DNA of 64,000 nucleotides, from NCBI GenBank assembly GCA_023511725.1, contig JAIMAY010000005.1, forward strand, positions 55,624 to 119,623. The letters run 5' to 3'. The notes below the pieces were generated by a model. It had not been told where the DNA came from and searched no databases. It saw only the letters and a list, made by a program, of their open reading frames with translations. Below are positions 27,719 to 36,575 of the stretch, piece by piece. The stretch's first letter is position 1; each line of letters starts with the position of its first letter. The stretch comes from Alicyclobacillus sp. (GTDB lineage Bacteria; Bacillota; Bacilli; Alicyclobacillales; Alicyclobacillaceae). Both the position numbers and the translations under genes were made by a program.

Positions 27719-28600
27719 ATGGATTACGGTAGGCTGGTGACGGCGATGGCCACGCCGTTCACGGCGGACGGGGAGGTGGATGTGGAAGGCATCCGAACGC
27801 TGGTGGATCACCTGATCAGCACCGGCACGACGGCGATTGTCGCGTGCGGGACGACGGGCGAGTCCCCGGCGCTCTCGCACGCCGAGAAGCTGCTTGTGTT
27901 CGAAAAGACCATCGAGTTTGCCGCGGGGCGTGTCCCTGTCATAGCCGGGACGGGCGGGAACAATACCCAGGCATCGGTCGAGCTCTCGCGCGAAGCGGAA
28001 CGGCTGGGGGCCGATGGTCTGCTGCTGGTCACACCATATTACAACAAGCCGACGCAGGAAGGTTTGTATCAACATTTTCGCAGGGTGGCCGAGTCGGTCT
28101 CCATCCCTGTGATGCTGTACAACGTTCCCGGACGCACGGCCGTGAATCTGGAGCCTCGCACGGTCCTTCGGCTGGCTGAGGATGTGCCGAATATCATCGC
28201 CCTCAAGGAAGCCAGTGGCAGTTTGGCGCAGATGCTGGAGGTGGCGGCCAACAAGCCGGATGACTTCTACCTGTACAGCGGCGATGACAAGTTCACGGTG
28301 CCGCTGTTGTCCATCGGCGGTTACGGTGTGGTCAGCGTGGCCTCACACGTCGTCGGACTCGAGATGACCGAGATGATCAACGCCTTCGTCACCGGCGATG
28401 TGTACACGGCGGCGACCTGGTCACAGCGACTGCTCCCCATCTTCGATGCTCTCTTTCGCGTGACCAGTCCGTCTCCGCTCAAGGCCGCCCTGCGTCTGAT
28501 GGGGTTGCCAGCGGGGCCCGTTCGGCTTCCGCTCGCGGAAGCACCGGAGTCGGTGGTGGAAGAGCTTCGGCAGGAACTGAAGCGTCTCGGTAAACTGTGA
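27719..28600 (+). CDS. dapA: 4-hydroxy-tetrahydrodipicolinate synthase
   Basis: Condenses pyruvate with aspartate semialdehyde to make the lysine/dipicolinate precursor. The 293-residue TIM barrel has ACGTTGESPALS (phosphate-binding loop region), the catalytic Tyr in LYNVPGRT, and the Schiff-base lysine K163 in ALKEASGS. Two adjacent ATG codons are available; 27719 gives the family start MDYGRLVTAMATPF and better spacing to AAGGTGAG. Last gene of the dipicolinate/lysine unit and followed by a strong terminator. Confidence 0.96.
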   Translation: MDYGRLVTAMATPFTADGEVDVEGIRTLVDHLISTGTTAIVACGTTGESPALSHAEKLLVFEKTIEFAAGRVPVIAGTGGNNTQASVELSREAERLGADGLLLVTPYYNKPTQEGLYQHFRRVAESVSIPVMLYNVPGRTAVNLEPRTVLRLAEDVPNIIALKEASGSLAQMLEVAANKPDDFYLYSGDDKFTVPLLSIGGYGVVSVASHVVGLEMTEMINAFVTGDVYTAATWSQRLLPIFDALFRVTSPSPLKAALRLMGLPAGPVRLPLAEAPESVVEELRQELKRLGKL

Positions 28601-28621
28601 ACCAGGCTCCTCAGGCCGCAG

Positions 28622-28650
28622 CGGCGGCAGCCACGTGCTGCCGCCGTTTT
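28622..28650 (+). terminator. Intrinsic terminator after dapA
   Basis: A perfect 10-base-pair GC-rich stem (28622-28631 with 28637-28646), five-base loop and TTTT. It ends the dpaA-dapA transcript and precedes a 355-base gene-free stretch. Confidence 0.92.
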
Positions 28651-28711
28651 CGCGCATAGACATACGTCAGCCCTTTCACAATACATACAGACATCTCGAG
28701 AGCGATGGCGG

Positions 28712-28741
28712 TTGTGCGGGATCGGCGCGAAATGGTATAAT
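28712..28741 (+). promoter_or_regulatory. Sigma-A promoter upstream of the RNase J gene
   Basis: TTGTGC (28712-28717), 18 bases, a perfect TATAAT (28736-28741) preceded by TGg, an extended -10. It predicts a leader of about 255 bases before the RNase J start at 29006. The leader holds a nested hairpin (GTCTC 28803-28807 with GAGAC 28832-28836, inner GGCG/CGCC) and a T-rich hairpin near its end. No convincing small gene was seen in it. Confidence 0.6.
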
Positions 28742-28950
28742 GCCATCAAGTGACTGGTGCGGCTTTGTTCTTGTTGAAATGAACATCGTCCGTGGATCAA
28801 GGGTCTCGCCGGGCGGAGTTTCGCCGAAGCGGAGACGGCGGAAGCGCGGGCGGGGATGCCAGGCTGTCGGCATGTCTCCCCTTGGTACGTCGTTGGTGCG
28901 TCACTGAAGGTTCATAATCGTCATGAAACAGCGCGTGCACGCTGATGTAC

Positions 28951-28980
28951 GGGCTGAGGTATGCCCATTTTTTGCTTTTT
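28951..28980 (+). promoter_or_regulatory. Terminator-like element in the RNase J leader
   Basis: GGGC (28951-28954) can pair with GCCC (28963-28966), followed by ATTTTTTGCTTTTT. The stem is only four pairs, so it would be weak, but its position 14-40 bases before the RNase J ribosome site is that of an attenuator. Function is speculative. Confidence 0.3.
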
Positions 28981-29005
28981 GGGCCAGGAGGTTGGAGGTG
29001 CAAAG

Positions 29006-30667
29006 TTGGCAAAACACAGATCAGCCAGATTGTCAGTCATTCCACTCGGCGGCGTCGGGGAAATCGGAAAAAACATGACGGTCTACGGTTACGGCAATGA
29101 CCTTATCGTCGTGGATGCCGGTTTGAAGTTTCCTGAGGAAGAGATGCTTGGCGTGGATGCCGTCATCCCCGACATCACATATCTGGTGGAGAACCGGGAT
29201 AAAGTTCGAGGCATCCTGCTGACGCACGGTCACGAGGATCATATCGGCGCGTTGCCGTACGTACTCAAAAGCCTGAATGTACCGGTGTACGGAACGCGGC
29301 TCACGCTGGGGCTTGTGGAGAACAAGCTGAAGGAACACGGCTTGGCGGACAGCGTCAAATTGATCACCATTGATGGTAACAGCCGCATCCAGCTCGGGGC
29401 CTTCAAAGTGTCGTTTTTTTATTTGAATCACAGCATCCCGGATACCGGTGGGTTCGCCATCGATACGCCGGAAGGGCTTGTCATCCACACAGGAGACTTC
29501 AAATTTGATCATACACCGGTGGATGGCCGTCCGGCCGACTTTCATAAGTTGGCGGCCTATGGCGCCAAGGGCGTGCTTGCACTGGTGGCCGATAGTACCA
29601 ATGCCGAGCGCCCGGGATTCACGCCGTCGGAGCGAACGGTCGGCGCCAAGATTGATGAGATCATCGGGCAGGCGCCGGGGCGCGTGATCCTTGCCACCTT
29701 TGCGTCGAACATCCATCGCATTCAAATGATCATCGAGGCTGCGGAACGGCACGGGCGCAAGGTTGCCGTGGTCGGCCGGAGCATGGTGAACAATATTCAG
29801 ATTGCCATGCAGCTCGGTTACCTCACGGTGCGGCGCAACACCATGATTGACGCCGACGACATCGGGAAGGTGCCTCCGGACAAGCTGGTCATCCTCTCCA
29901 CGGGGAGCCAGGGAGAGCCGATGTCTGCGTTGACTCGGATGGCCAGGTCGGCGCACCGGAAGGTCGAGATCCTGCCAGGTGACACCGTGGTGCTGGCCAG
30001 CTCGCCGATTCCCGGCAATGAGCGCTCGGTCGCCCGTACGGTCGACCAACTGATGCGGGTCGGTGCACACGTCATCTATCAGGGTGTGCACGTCTCTGGC
30101 CACGGCAGCCAGGAAGAGTTGAAACTGATGCTGAATCTCGTGCGCCCGAAGTACTTCCTTCCGGTCCACGGGGAATTCCGCATGCAGCGTCAACACGCCG
30201 ATCTCGCCACCGCCATCGGGGTGGATCCAGAGAACATTTTCATCCTCGACAACGGGGATGTGGTGGAGTTTGAGAATGGCGTTGCCAGGCAGGCGGCCAG
30301 GGTCACCGCAGGGACGGTGCTGATTGATGGTCTCGGCGTGGGCGACGTCGGAAACATCGTGTTGCGTGATCGGAAACTCCTGTCTCAGGATGGTATCCTC
30401 GTCGTTGTAGTGACGCTCGCGAAGCAGACCGGCGCCATTCTGTCCGGTCCCGACATCATCTCGCGCGGTTTCGTGTATGTTCGCGAATCCGAAGCATTGC
30501 TGGATGAGGCCAATAAATTGGTAGCGGCGACACTGGAGAAGATGGTGGCGGAGAATATCAATGAGTGGTCGTCATTGAAGACGGCTGTTCGCGATACCCT
30601 CGGGCGCTTCCTCTACGAACAAACGCGCCGCCGGCCGATGATCCTGCCCATCATTATGGAGGCGTAA
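29006..30667 (+). CDS. Ribonuclease J
   Basis: Metallo-beta-lactamase/beta-CASP ribonuclease with endonuclease and 5'-3' exonuclease activity in mRNA decay and rRNA maturation. The 553 residues show the zinc motif THGHEDHIGA (H74, H76, D78, H79), then NHSIPDTGGF, HTGDFKFD, the beta-CASP domain (TFASNIHRIQ; STGSQGEPMSAL) and the C-terminal domain with PVHGEFRM. The start is TTG at 29006 behind GGAGGTG; an in-frame ATG 45 bases upstream has no ribosome site. Its place between dapA and tepA matches rnjB (ymfA) of B. subtilis, but whether it is the J1 or J2 type cannot be settled from one copy. Confidence 0.93.
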   Translation: MAKHRSARLSVIPLGGVGEIGKNMTVYGYGNDLIVVDAGLKFPEEEMLGVDAVIPDITYLVENRDKVRGILLTHGHEDHIGALPYVLKSLNVPVYGTRLTLGLVENKLKEHGLADSVKLITIDGNSRIQLGAFKVSFFYLNHSIPDTGGFAIDTPEGLVIHTGDFKFDHTPVDGRPADFHKLAAYGAKGVLALVADSTNAERPGFTPSERTVGAKIDEIIGQAPGRVILATFASNIHRIQMIIEAAERHGRKVAVVGRSMVNNIQIAMQLGYLTVRRNTMIDADDIGKVPPDKLVILSTGSQGEPMSALTRMARSAHRKVEILPGDTVVLASSPIPGNERSVARTVDQLMRVGAHVIYQGVHVSGHGSQEELKLMLNLVRPKYFLPVHGEFRMQRQHADLATAIGVDPENIFILDNGDVVEFENGVARQAARVTAGTVLIDGLGVGDVGNIVLRDRKLLSQDGILVVVVTLAKQTGAILSGPDIISRGFVYVRESEALLDEANKLVAATLEKMVAENINEWSSLKTAVRDTLGRFLYEQTRRRPMILPIIMEA

Positions 30668-30710
30668 CGCCGAAGGCCGGAGACTGCCATACACCGCACC
30701 GGGTCACCGT

Positions 30711-30737
30711 GCCCGCCCCGCTTGGGGCGGGCTTTTT
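30711..30737 (+). terminator. Intrinsic terminator after the RNase J gene
   Basis: A perfect 9-base-pair all-GC stem (30711-30719 with 30724-30732), GCTT loop and five T. Confidence 0.93.
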
Positions 30738-30795
30738 GCATGTCGCTGGGGGGCTGGACCCATACTACGCGGGGAAGGGAAGGTGACGCGGATCC

Positions 30796-31545
30796 ATGGG
30801 TCCGAAGATGGAAGATACCCCGGCGCACGAGTCTCCGCAGCCGCCTGACGCCGCATCGCCCGAGCAGGTGGTGCGCGGCGTGGAATCGCTTGGTCAGACC
30901 GCACCGATGACCACGGGCGACACCAATATCTACTGTCTCCCCATCATCGGCCAGATTGAAGGACACATGGTGCTGCCGCCGCAAAACAAGACCACCAAAT
31001 ACGAGCACGTGATCCCGCAGTTGGTGGCGGTGGAGCAGAACGACAAGGTGGAAGGACTCCTGATCATCCTCAACACGGTCGGCGGGGATGTGGAGGCAGG
31101 CCTCGCCATCGCAGAGATGATTGCCAGCTTGAGCAAGCCGACGGTGTCCCTGGTCCTGGGTGGCGGGCACAGCATCGGTGTGCCCATCGCCGTCAGCGCG
31201 GATCACTCTTTCATCGCCGAGACCGCGTCGATGACCATTCACCCGATTCGGCTCACGGGGATGGTGATTGGCGCGCCGCAATCATTCGAATACCTGGAGA
31301 AGATGCAGGAGCGCGTGATCCGGTTTGTGGTCAGCCACTCACGCATTAGCGAAGCGTTGTTTCGAGAGCTGATGCTCAACACCGGGGAGATGGCCCGAGA
31401 CATCGGGACCACCGTGGTGGGGCGGGATGCGGTACGCTTCGGTTTGATCGATGCAGTCGGCGGACTCGGCGATGCGATGGCCAAGCTGCAGGAACTCATT
31501 CAGGAGCGCCGCGGCGCACCTCGGCAAGAGAGCGTGGTGCAGTGA
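30796..31545 (+). CDS. tepA: TepA/ClpP-like serine protease
   Basis: ClpP/SppA-fold serine protease of the TepA (YmfB) family. B. subtilis TepA (also called a translocation-enhancing protein) is reported to degrade small acid-soluble spore proteins or assist export; its role is not fully settled. The 249 residues carry the nucleophile S126 in [16 protein letters not shown] and the His in [33 protein letters not shown] is the oxyanion-region strand. An N-terminal extension of about 40 disordered residues precedes it. The ATG follows AAGGTGA. Overlaps ylzJ-like by one base and lies just upstream of spoIIIE, the B. subtilis arrangement. Confidence 0.9.
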   Translation: MGPKMEDTPAHESPQPPDAASPEQVVRGVESLGQTAPMTTGDTNIYCLPIIGQIEGHMVLPPQNKTTKYEHVIPQLVAVEQNDKVEGLLIILNTVGGDVEAGLAIAEMIASLSKPTVSLVLGGGHSIGVPIAVSADHSFIAETASMTIHPIRLTGMVIGAPQSFEYLEKMQERVIRFVVSHSRISEALFRELMLNTGEMARDIGTTVVGRDAVRFGLIDAVGGLGDAMAKLQELIQERRGAPRQESVVQ

Positions 31546-31769
31546 TGAGCCTGATGTGGACGATTGTTCCCGCCGAGTGGGTGTTCGCCGGCCTTGAGGA
31601 ACGTGTACCGGAGATGAAGGAGATCCGTCGAGGCCACGTGACGATGCTGGTCACCCCCGAGGGCGTCGGCATGGGTCGCGTGCAGCGGCTGATCAGCCCC
31701 AATCCCCAGGACTACCTCAAGCCCGAGTGGCAACCGGGCGCCCTGGTTCCCCTCCTTGAATCCTCGTAG
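31545..31769 (+). CDS. YlzJ-like protein
   Basis: Small protein of 74 residues in the position of B. subtilis ylzJ, between tepA and spoIIIE. Features are a start like [16 protein letters not shown] and a C-terminal [14 protein letters not shown], resembling the YlzJ family; the function of that family is unknown. The ATG overlaps the tepA stop (TGATG), indicating translational coupling. No signal peptide or membrane segment is seen. Confidence 0.78.
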   Translation: MSLMWTIVPAEWVFAGLEERVPEMKEIRRGHVTMLVTPEGVGMGRVQRLISPNPQDYLKPEWQPGALVPLLESS

Positions 31770-31854
31770 GGAGGAATGTCCCTGCCCTGTCGCGAAAAGA
31801 AACATGATGCGCCCACCGCAGGGGTGCAAACAGCGACGAGGGCAGGAGACATTC

Positions 31855-34302
31855 ATGAGCAAACGCAAAGCCAAACAACCATTTCTTCAATTCGAACTCG
31901 TGGGTATCGGCCTGCTGGCCCTGTCGGCCCTGGCGCTCGGGCGTCTGGGCGTGGTCGGCAGGTATCTGGATATCGCGTGCATTTATCTGGCCGGATCATG
32001 GAGCTTTCTCGTGCCGATTTTCGTCGGCTACGCGGCGGTCTACATGATGTGGCACCGCTCGCCGTTCCCTTGGAACAACCGCCACATGGGGCTGCTCGTC
32101 CTCATGGTGACATGGCTGACACTGATGGAGATGGACTTCTATAAGGGATTGACGGCGTATTACCCCAGGGGCGAGGTGCCACTGTTTCAGGCTACCCTCA
32201 ATGCCATCCGAGACATGTCCACGTTGGTGCTGCAACCGGATAGCAGCCACGTGCCTGGACCCGCAGGGGGTGGCTTGGTCGGATACGCTGTCTTCGGCCT
32301 CAGCATGTATCTGTTTTCGGTCACGGGAACATGGGTCGTGATGGCTGCGGGCGTCCTGATTGGCGGGGCGCTCGTGACCGAGCAGTCGCTGGTGGCGGGG
32401 CTCCAGCGCGGGACGAAGTGGATGGAGGACGTGCTCGACCGGGTGTGGAGCGGCGTACGGAACTATCTTCGCCTGTTGTTCGGGCCGGATGGCGGGCATG
32501 GCGGCAAAAACAGCGGACCGCGAAAAAATGGGAAGCCTGGCGGACGTACGCCCACCGCACCCGCGGTGATTGTCGACACCGAGGTGGTCCATGCGGGCAA
32601 CAATGCCGAGGGCGGAGCGGAAACGCACGTGCCCATCGTGCGCGATTTTGCAGCGAGGGTGGTCCCTTCCGAGCCTGCAGAGGACGGGCACTCAGCCGAA
32701 GAGGAGATCCGGATTGAGCAAGCGGGAGGTCAGTTGGTCGTCCACTTTCCGGATCGTCCGCAGAGGCCGGTCAAGGAGCCGCCCAAGTCCAAACCGAAGG
32801 CTGCGGACGCGGCGTACACCGTCGGTCCGATGGTGCGTGACGAACACTACCAACTGCCGCCACTACGGATGTTTGCTCCGCCCGAGCCGCGCAGGGGTGG
32901 CTTTGATCAGCGAAGCGCGCAGGAGAATGCGCGTAAGCTCGAGGCCACGCTGGAGAGCTTCGGGGTTCAGGCGAAGGTGCTGGAGATCAGCCGCGGGCCC
33001 ACCGTCACGCGCTATGAGGTGCAACCGGCGGTGGGGGTCAAGGTGTCCAAGATCGTCGGCCTGACCGACGACATTGCCTTGGCGCTGGCGGCGCGGGATA
33101 TCCGCATCGAGGCGCCGGTGCCGGGCAAGTCCGTGATCGGCATCGAGGTGCCCAACCCCGAGGTGGCGGTGGTCACGCTGCGCGAGGTGCTGGAGTCGCC
33201 GGAATTTCAGCAGGCGGAGAGTAAGTTGGCGCTGGCACTGGGCAGGGACATCTCAGGTCAGGCCATCGTGGGCAATCTGCAGAAGATGCCGCATCTGTTG
33301 GTGGCAGGGGCGACGGGGTCTGGAAAAAGCGTGTGCATCAATTGCATGATCGCGTCCATCCTGATGAAGGCGAAGCCGCACGAGGTCAAGTTGATGATGA
33401 TTGATCCGAAGATGGTCGAACTCAGCGGCTACAATGGGATCCCCCATCTCCTGGCGCCTGTGGTGACCGATCCGCGCAAGGCGGCCTACGCGCTCAAGAA
33501 GGTCGTGCAGGAGATGGAGCAGCGCTACCAGGCGTTCGCCGAGCGGGGGGCGCGGGATATCGAGCGCTACAATCAGTTGGCGCGGGCGGAGGGCGCGGAT
33601 CCGCTGCCCTACATCGTGGTGATCATCGATGAGTTGGCGGACCTTATGATGGTGGCGCCGGGAGACGTGGAGGATGCCATCTGCCGCATCGCCCAGATGG
33701 CACGCGCCGCCGGGATTCACCTGATTGTCGCCACGCAGCGTCCGTCGGTGGACGTGATCACCGGCCTGATCAAGGCGAACATTCCCAGCCGCATCGCCTT
33801 CGCGGTGTCGTCCATGGCGGACTCCCGCACCATTCTCGACATGGGTGGCGCGGAAAAGCTCCTCGGGCGGGGGGACATGCTGTATCTTCCCGTCGGTGCG
33901 TCCAAACCCGTGCGCGTGCAGGGGGCCTACGTGTCGGAATCGGAAATCGAACGCCTCGTCGAGTATGTCAAACAGCAGCAGCAGGCGGTGTACACGGTGG
34001 ATCTGACCCAGGTCGAGGAAGAGAACAGCGAGGATGCGGCCTCCAACGACCTGGACGAACTTTTCGCAGAGGCGGTCGATCTCGTGGTCGAGGCCGGCCA
34101 AGCGTCGGTGTCGATGATCCAGCGTCGCTTCCGCGTCGGATATGCACGGGCGGCGCGGATCATCGATCAAATGGAGCAGCAGGGCATCGTCGGCCCCTTC
34201 GAAGGCAGCAAGCCGCGAGAGGTGCTGATCCGGCGAGATCAGTGGCTGGCGATGCGGCCCGCCTACGGTCGCGGCGGCACCACCGCGGACGAGGGGCCTT
34301 GA
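31855..34302 (+). CDS. DNA translocase FtsK/SpoIIIE family
   Basis: Septum-located ATP-driven DNA pump; the spoIIIE position next to tepA suggests it moves the chromosome into the forespore, with a possible FtsK-like role in division. The 815 residues have four N-terminal membrane segments (within about 10-175), a charged linker (about 200-300), the RecA-like motor with Walker [11 protein letters not shown] (485-494) and Walker [14 protein letters not shown], and a C-terminal winged-helix gamma domain ([20 protein letters not shown]) that reads polar DNA motifs. ATG at 31855 follows CAGGAGA by seven bases; the frame is open upstream but unlike the family. Confidence 0.95.
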   Translation: MSKRKAKQPFLQFELVGIGLLALSALALGRLGVVGRYLDIACIYLAGSWSFLVPIFVGYAAVYMMWHRSPFPWNNRHMGLLVLMVTWLTLMEMDFYKGLTAYYPRGEVPLFQATLNAIRDMSTLVLQPDSSHVPGPAGGGLVGYAVFGLSMYLFSVTGTWVVMAAGVLIGGALVTEQSLVAGLQRGTKWMEDVLDRVWSGVRNYLRLLFGPDGGHGGKNSGPRKNGKPGGRTPTAPAVIVDTEVVHAGNNAEGGAETHVPIVRDFAARVVPSEPAEDGHSAEEEIRIEQAGGQLVVHFPDRPQRPVKEPPKSKPKAADAAYTVGPMVRDEHYQLPPLRMFAPPEPRRGGFDQRSAQENARKLEATLESFGVQAKVLEISRGPTVTRYEVQPAVGVKVSKIVGLTDDIALALAARDIRIEAPVPGKSVIGIEVPNPEVAVVTLREVLESPEFQQAESKLALALGRDISGQAIVGNLQKMPHLLVAGATGSGKSVCINCMIASILMKAKPHEVKLMMIDPKMVELSGYNGIPHLLAPVVTDPRKAAYALKKVVQEMEQRYQAFAERGARDIERYNQLARAEGADPLPYIVVIIDELADLMMVAPGDVEDAICRIAQMARAAGIHLIVATQRPSVDVITGLIKANIPSRIAFAVSSMADSRTILDMGGAEKLLGRGDMLYLPVGASKPVRVQGAYVSESEIERLVEYVKQQQQAVYTVDLTQVEEENSEDAASNDLDELFAEAVDLVVEAGQASVSMIQRRFRVGYARAARIIDQMEQQGIVGPFEGSKPREVLIRRDQWLAMRPAYGRGGTTADEGP

Positions 34303-34369
34303 CGGGCAGGCATGCACACCGCCCGGTTCGCATATCATGAGGCGAACAAGCTCGGACGGGGTGGTGTGT

Positions 34370-34981
34370 ATGCGTGTGATCCGGCGACCGCTCTCCAACT
34401 GGGCGCCGGCCGGCATTGCGGTGCTCTGTTGTCTGTGGCTGTGGAGCGCGGGCATGGTGTCGCAGGATATGGTGAATCCGACCGCTTTGGGCTTGTGGAC
34501 GGGGATTCATCCCACCGCTACCCAAACGGGCATGGTGCCGGCCGCTGCGGATGTACCGGAGGACGTGATGAATGATATCGCGCAGGCGGTTGGTGCCGCG
34601 GGCCCCATCGACGAGTTGGTGGTGCTGCCGGACGGGGGCGGGGGCTACACGGTGTCCGCCACTCTGCAGCTCGGATATGGGCCGATCCCGGATCGCAACA
34701 CCTTGGAGAAGACGGTCTCGCAGCAGGCTGCGCTATTCTTCTCGGGTTTGTACGGTGCGGACATCCCGGTGACGCATGCCGAGCTGTACTGGATGGCCGG
34801 TGAAGAAGTGGTGGCGGGGGCTGGACTCGGCGCCGACGCCTACCAGCGCATGGCGAGCGCGGTGGCCACCGGTCAAGACGGCTGGTGGCAGGCGCTTACC
34901 GCCCGCGCGGCATCGGCCTCGGTGTCAGGGGTGGACGAGGCGTGGGCGGAGATCCGGTCAGACATCGCGGGGGAGTCGTGA
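34370..34981 (+). CDS. Hypothetical membrane-anchored or secreted protein
   Basis: Not recognised. The 203-residue product starts MRVIRRPLSNWAPAG and has one hydrophobic segment (about residues 12-32, IAVLCCLWLWSAGM), followed by a soluble part rich in Ala, Gly and acidic residues with no cysteine. This looks like a signal anchor or signal peptide with an exported domain. The ATG at 34370 follows GGGGTGG by six bases. It lies 67 bases after the DNA translocase gene on the same strand and ends at a terminator shared with a convergent gene. Its function is unknown; codon use looks like the neighbours. Confidence 0.7.
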   Translation: MRVIRRPLSNWAPAGIAVLCCLWLWSAGMVSQDMVNPTALGLWTGIHPTATQTGMVPAAADVPEDVMNDIAQAVGAAGPIDELVVLPDGGGGYTVSATLQLGYGPIPDRNTLEKTVSQQAALFFSGLYGADIPVTHAELYWMAGEEVVAGAGLGADAYQRMASAVATGQDGWWQALTARAASASVSGVDEAWAEIRSDIAGES

Positions 34982-35006
34982 TGAGACTGGGGTCAACGAT
35001 ATGAAG

Positions 35007-35036
35007 AGCCCCCGTTCCTGCCGGATCGGGGGCTTT
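35007..35036. terminator. Hairpin terminator between converging hypothetical genes
   Basis: An 8-base-pair stem (35007-35014 with 35027-35034), 12-base loop and a short T run. On the minus strand the sequence after the stem is TTCAT rather than T-rich, so it mainly serves the plus-strand gene. Confidence 0.7.
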
Positions 35037-35052
35037 GCAACGGCACCGCCAC

Positions 35053-35397
35053 TCAGGGCCGGCGCCGCGGGGCTTCCCGGAGATAGGCCTGGCTGAAACC
35101 GATGCGCCGCCGTCGAATCTCCCGCATCAGCGCCATCACGATGGGCGTGTGCCCTGTGCGCATCAGCGTGTCGATGATGGTCTGGGCCGTGAAGGGTTCA
35201 TGGATGGATTCGGCCACCTCGGGGTTGTCCTCCAGCGTATCCAGCCAGCGATCATCATACCGCGCACCGCGCCGCCGCTTGTAGGCGGCTTCATAGAGGT
35301 CGCGCACAGTGAACGGCAGATCCAGAATTCGCAGATAAAAGTCTAATTGATACAGTGTCTTGGCAACCGACAAATGTTCTCCGTGCGACTGATTCAT
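35053..35397 (-). CDS. Small conserved-looking hypothetical protein
   Basis: Not recognised. 114 residues, charged, predicted mostly helical, with no signal peptide, membrane segment or cysteine; it ends in a basic APRRRP tail. It begins MNQSHGEHLSVAKTLYQLDFYL. The ATG at 35397 (minus strand) is preceded by AGAGGGG; the frame is open 36 codons further upstream across the promoter of the opposite gene, without support. A candidate promoter at 35450-35422 would drive it. It is the only minus-strand gene between tdk and the small gene at 54704. Confidence 0.7.
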   Translation of the reverse strand: MNQSHGEHLSVAKTLYQLDFYLRILDLPFTVRDLYEAAYKRRRGARYDDRWLDTLEDNPEVAESIHEPFTAQTIIDTLMRTGHTPIVMALMREIRRRRIGFSQAYLREAPRRRP

Positions 35398-35421
35398 GTG
35401 GCGGCCACCCCTCTGGGTTCT

Positions 35422-35450
35422 ATTATCGGTGTGGGCTGAGAGAAAGGCAA
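35422..35450 (-). promoter_or_regulatory. Candidate sigma-A promoter for the 35053-35397 gene
   Basis: On the minus strand TTGCCT (35450-35445), 17 bases, GATAAT (35427-35422). The predicted start lies about 18 bases before the ATG, enough for its ribosome site. Confidence 0.5.
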
Positions 35451-35487
35451 GGATGATCTTTCCCGCAACGCGACCTTGGAATGGAAA

Positions 35488-35496
35488 TGGTACAAT
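35488..35496 (+). promoter_or_regulatory. Candidate extended -10 for the lipoprotein gene
   Basis: TGg followed by TACAAT (35491-35496) with no recognisable -35. Transcription would begin at or within a base or two of the lipoprotein ATG at 35504, implying a leaderless mRNA. Confidence 0.35.
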
Positions 35497-35503
35497 GGTG
35501 CAC

Positions 35504-36493
35504 ATGAAGAGGATGACATGGTGGAGACGGCTGGCGGCGATGGGTGGAGCCGTGGTGACCGCGAGTGTAGTTACGGCCTGTGGACCGCCCGACTTTCAGA
35601 GGATGCGGCCCACAGTGACCAAACTCACGGCGGAGGTGATCCTCGCCGATGCGCCGCATTGGCAAGACGCGGATGTGGACCATGCGGTGTCCGGGAGCGG
35701 GGTGTCTGTCCGCGTAGATCACACGTCGCTCACAGATGCCTCGACGCTGGTGCAGTCGCGTTTTCGCTCGGCCGCACCCGGACTCATCGTCACCGTCGGC
35801 AGCGGAGCACCGCCGCCGGATTGGTTGACCGTGGCGATGTCGCATCCGTCCGCGCATTTTGAATGGATAGGCAGCGCCGCGGCAGCGTCCGTTCCGTCCA
35901 ACGTGCGTGTGGTGGCGCCGGACGACAGGTGGGTCGCGGCGGCGGAAGGCGCCCTGGCGGGCGTGATGCTCACCGACTCAACGCCGACGACGCCCACGCC
36001 TGCCGTCGGTTGGACGGGTGGTGCGGCCGCCACCGTATCCAAGCGCGACATTCAACAGTTGGTCAGCACCCTGCTGGCCATCGCGCCTACGGCCACCGTT
36101 CAACTGGTGCAGCTTCCGGACGGGCCGTGGCCGTCCATCGTCGTGGCGGATCGGCCGCTGGCGGCGACCGAGTTTCACCAGCTTGAGGCGCACGGGTGCG
36201 TGGTGATCTCCCTGTGCCCGCAGCCGGCGGGGGTGGATGCCGTAGAGCCGTCCATTCCTGGCCCGGACGTGCTCCATGAGGATGTGTTGGCGTTCGCAAC
36301 GGGTGGATGGAAGCCCGGTGTCGATACGGTGAAGTCGACGGACATCCTGCAGTGGTCGAGCCGGATCCCACCCAAGATGGTCGGGCAGGTGGATGCGTGG
36401 ATGACGGGTTGGAATGCGTCCGGCAGTACGGCCACGGCGCTGTCCGCCGGCCAACAGCAGCGCTGGTCCACCGTGCTGGCGCGCGGTACCTGA
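35504..36493 (+). CDS. Putative lipoprotein, possibly a BMP-type solute-binding relative
   Basis: Exported lipoprotein: MKRMTWWRRLAAMGG then a hydrophobic run and the lipobox VVTAC, so Cys would be lipidated near residue 25. The 329-residue remainder is rich in Ala, Val, Thr and Pro and carries scattered features of type I periplasmic-binding folds (APGLIVTVGSG; APDDRWVAAAEGALAGVML). In several Bacilli a BMP-family (nucleoside-binding) lipoprotein gene follows spoIIIE, which together with the folds suggests a divergent member; this is weak inference. The start has no clear ribosome site, and the likely -10 is only eight bases upstream. Confidence 0.6.
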   Translation: MKRMTWWRRLAAMGGAVVTASVVTACGPPDFQRMRPTVTKLTAEVILADAPHWQDADVDHAVSGSGVSVRVDHTSLTDASTLVQSRFRSAAPGLIVTVGSGAPPPDWLTVAMSHPSAHFEWIGSAAAASVPSNVRVVAPDDRWVAAAEGALAGVMLTDSTPTTPTPAVGWTGGAAATVSKRDIQQLVSTLLAIAPTATVQLVQLPDGPWPSIVVADRPLAATEFHQLEAHGCVVISLCPQPAGVDAVEPSIPGPDVLHEDVLAFATGGWKPGVDTVKSTDILQWSSRIPPKMVGQVDAWMTGWNASGSTATALSAGQQQRWSTVLARGT

Positions 36494-36575
36494 GAAGCGG
36501 TCCTGACCGAGCCGGTTCTGCGCTGAATGTTGGCAGAAGCGCACAGGCATGCTAGTGATGAAGGAGCGGATGCTC

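Noticed and set aside
28635..28907. A 90-codon open frame in the RNase J leader
   Set aside because: It starts inside the dapA terminator, crosses the promoter, has no ribosome site and its Arg-rich product looks non-coding.
34160..34525. A 121-codon minus-strand frame over the end of the DNA translocase gene
   Set aside because: Proline/arginine-rich shadow without ribosome site; overlaps two plus-strand genes.
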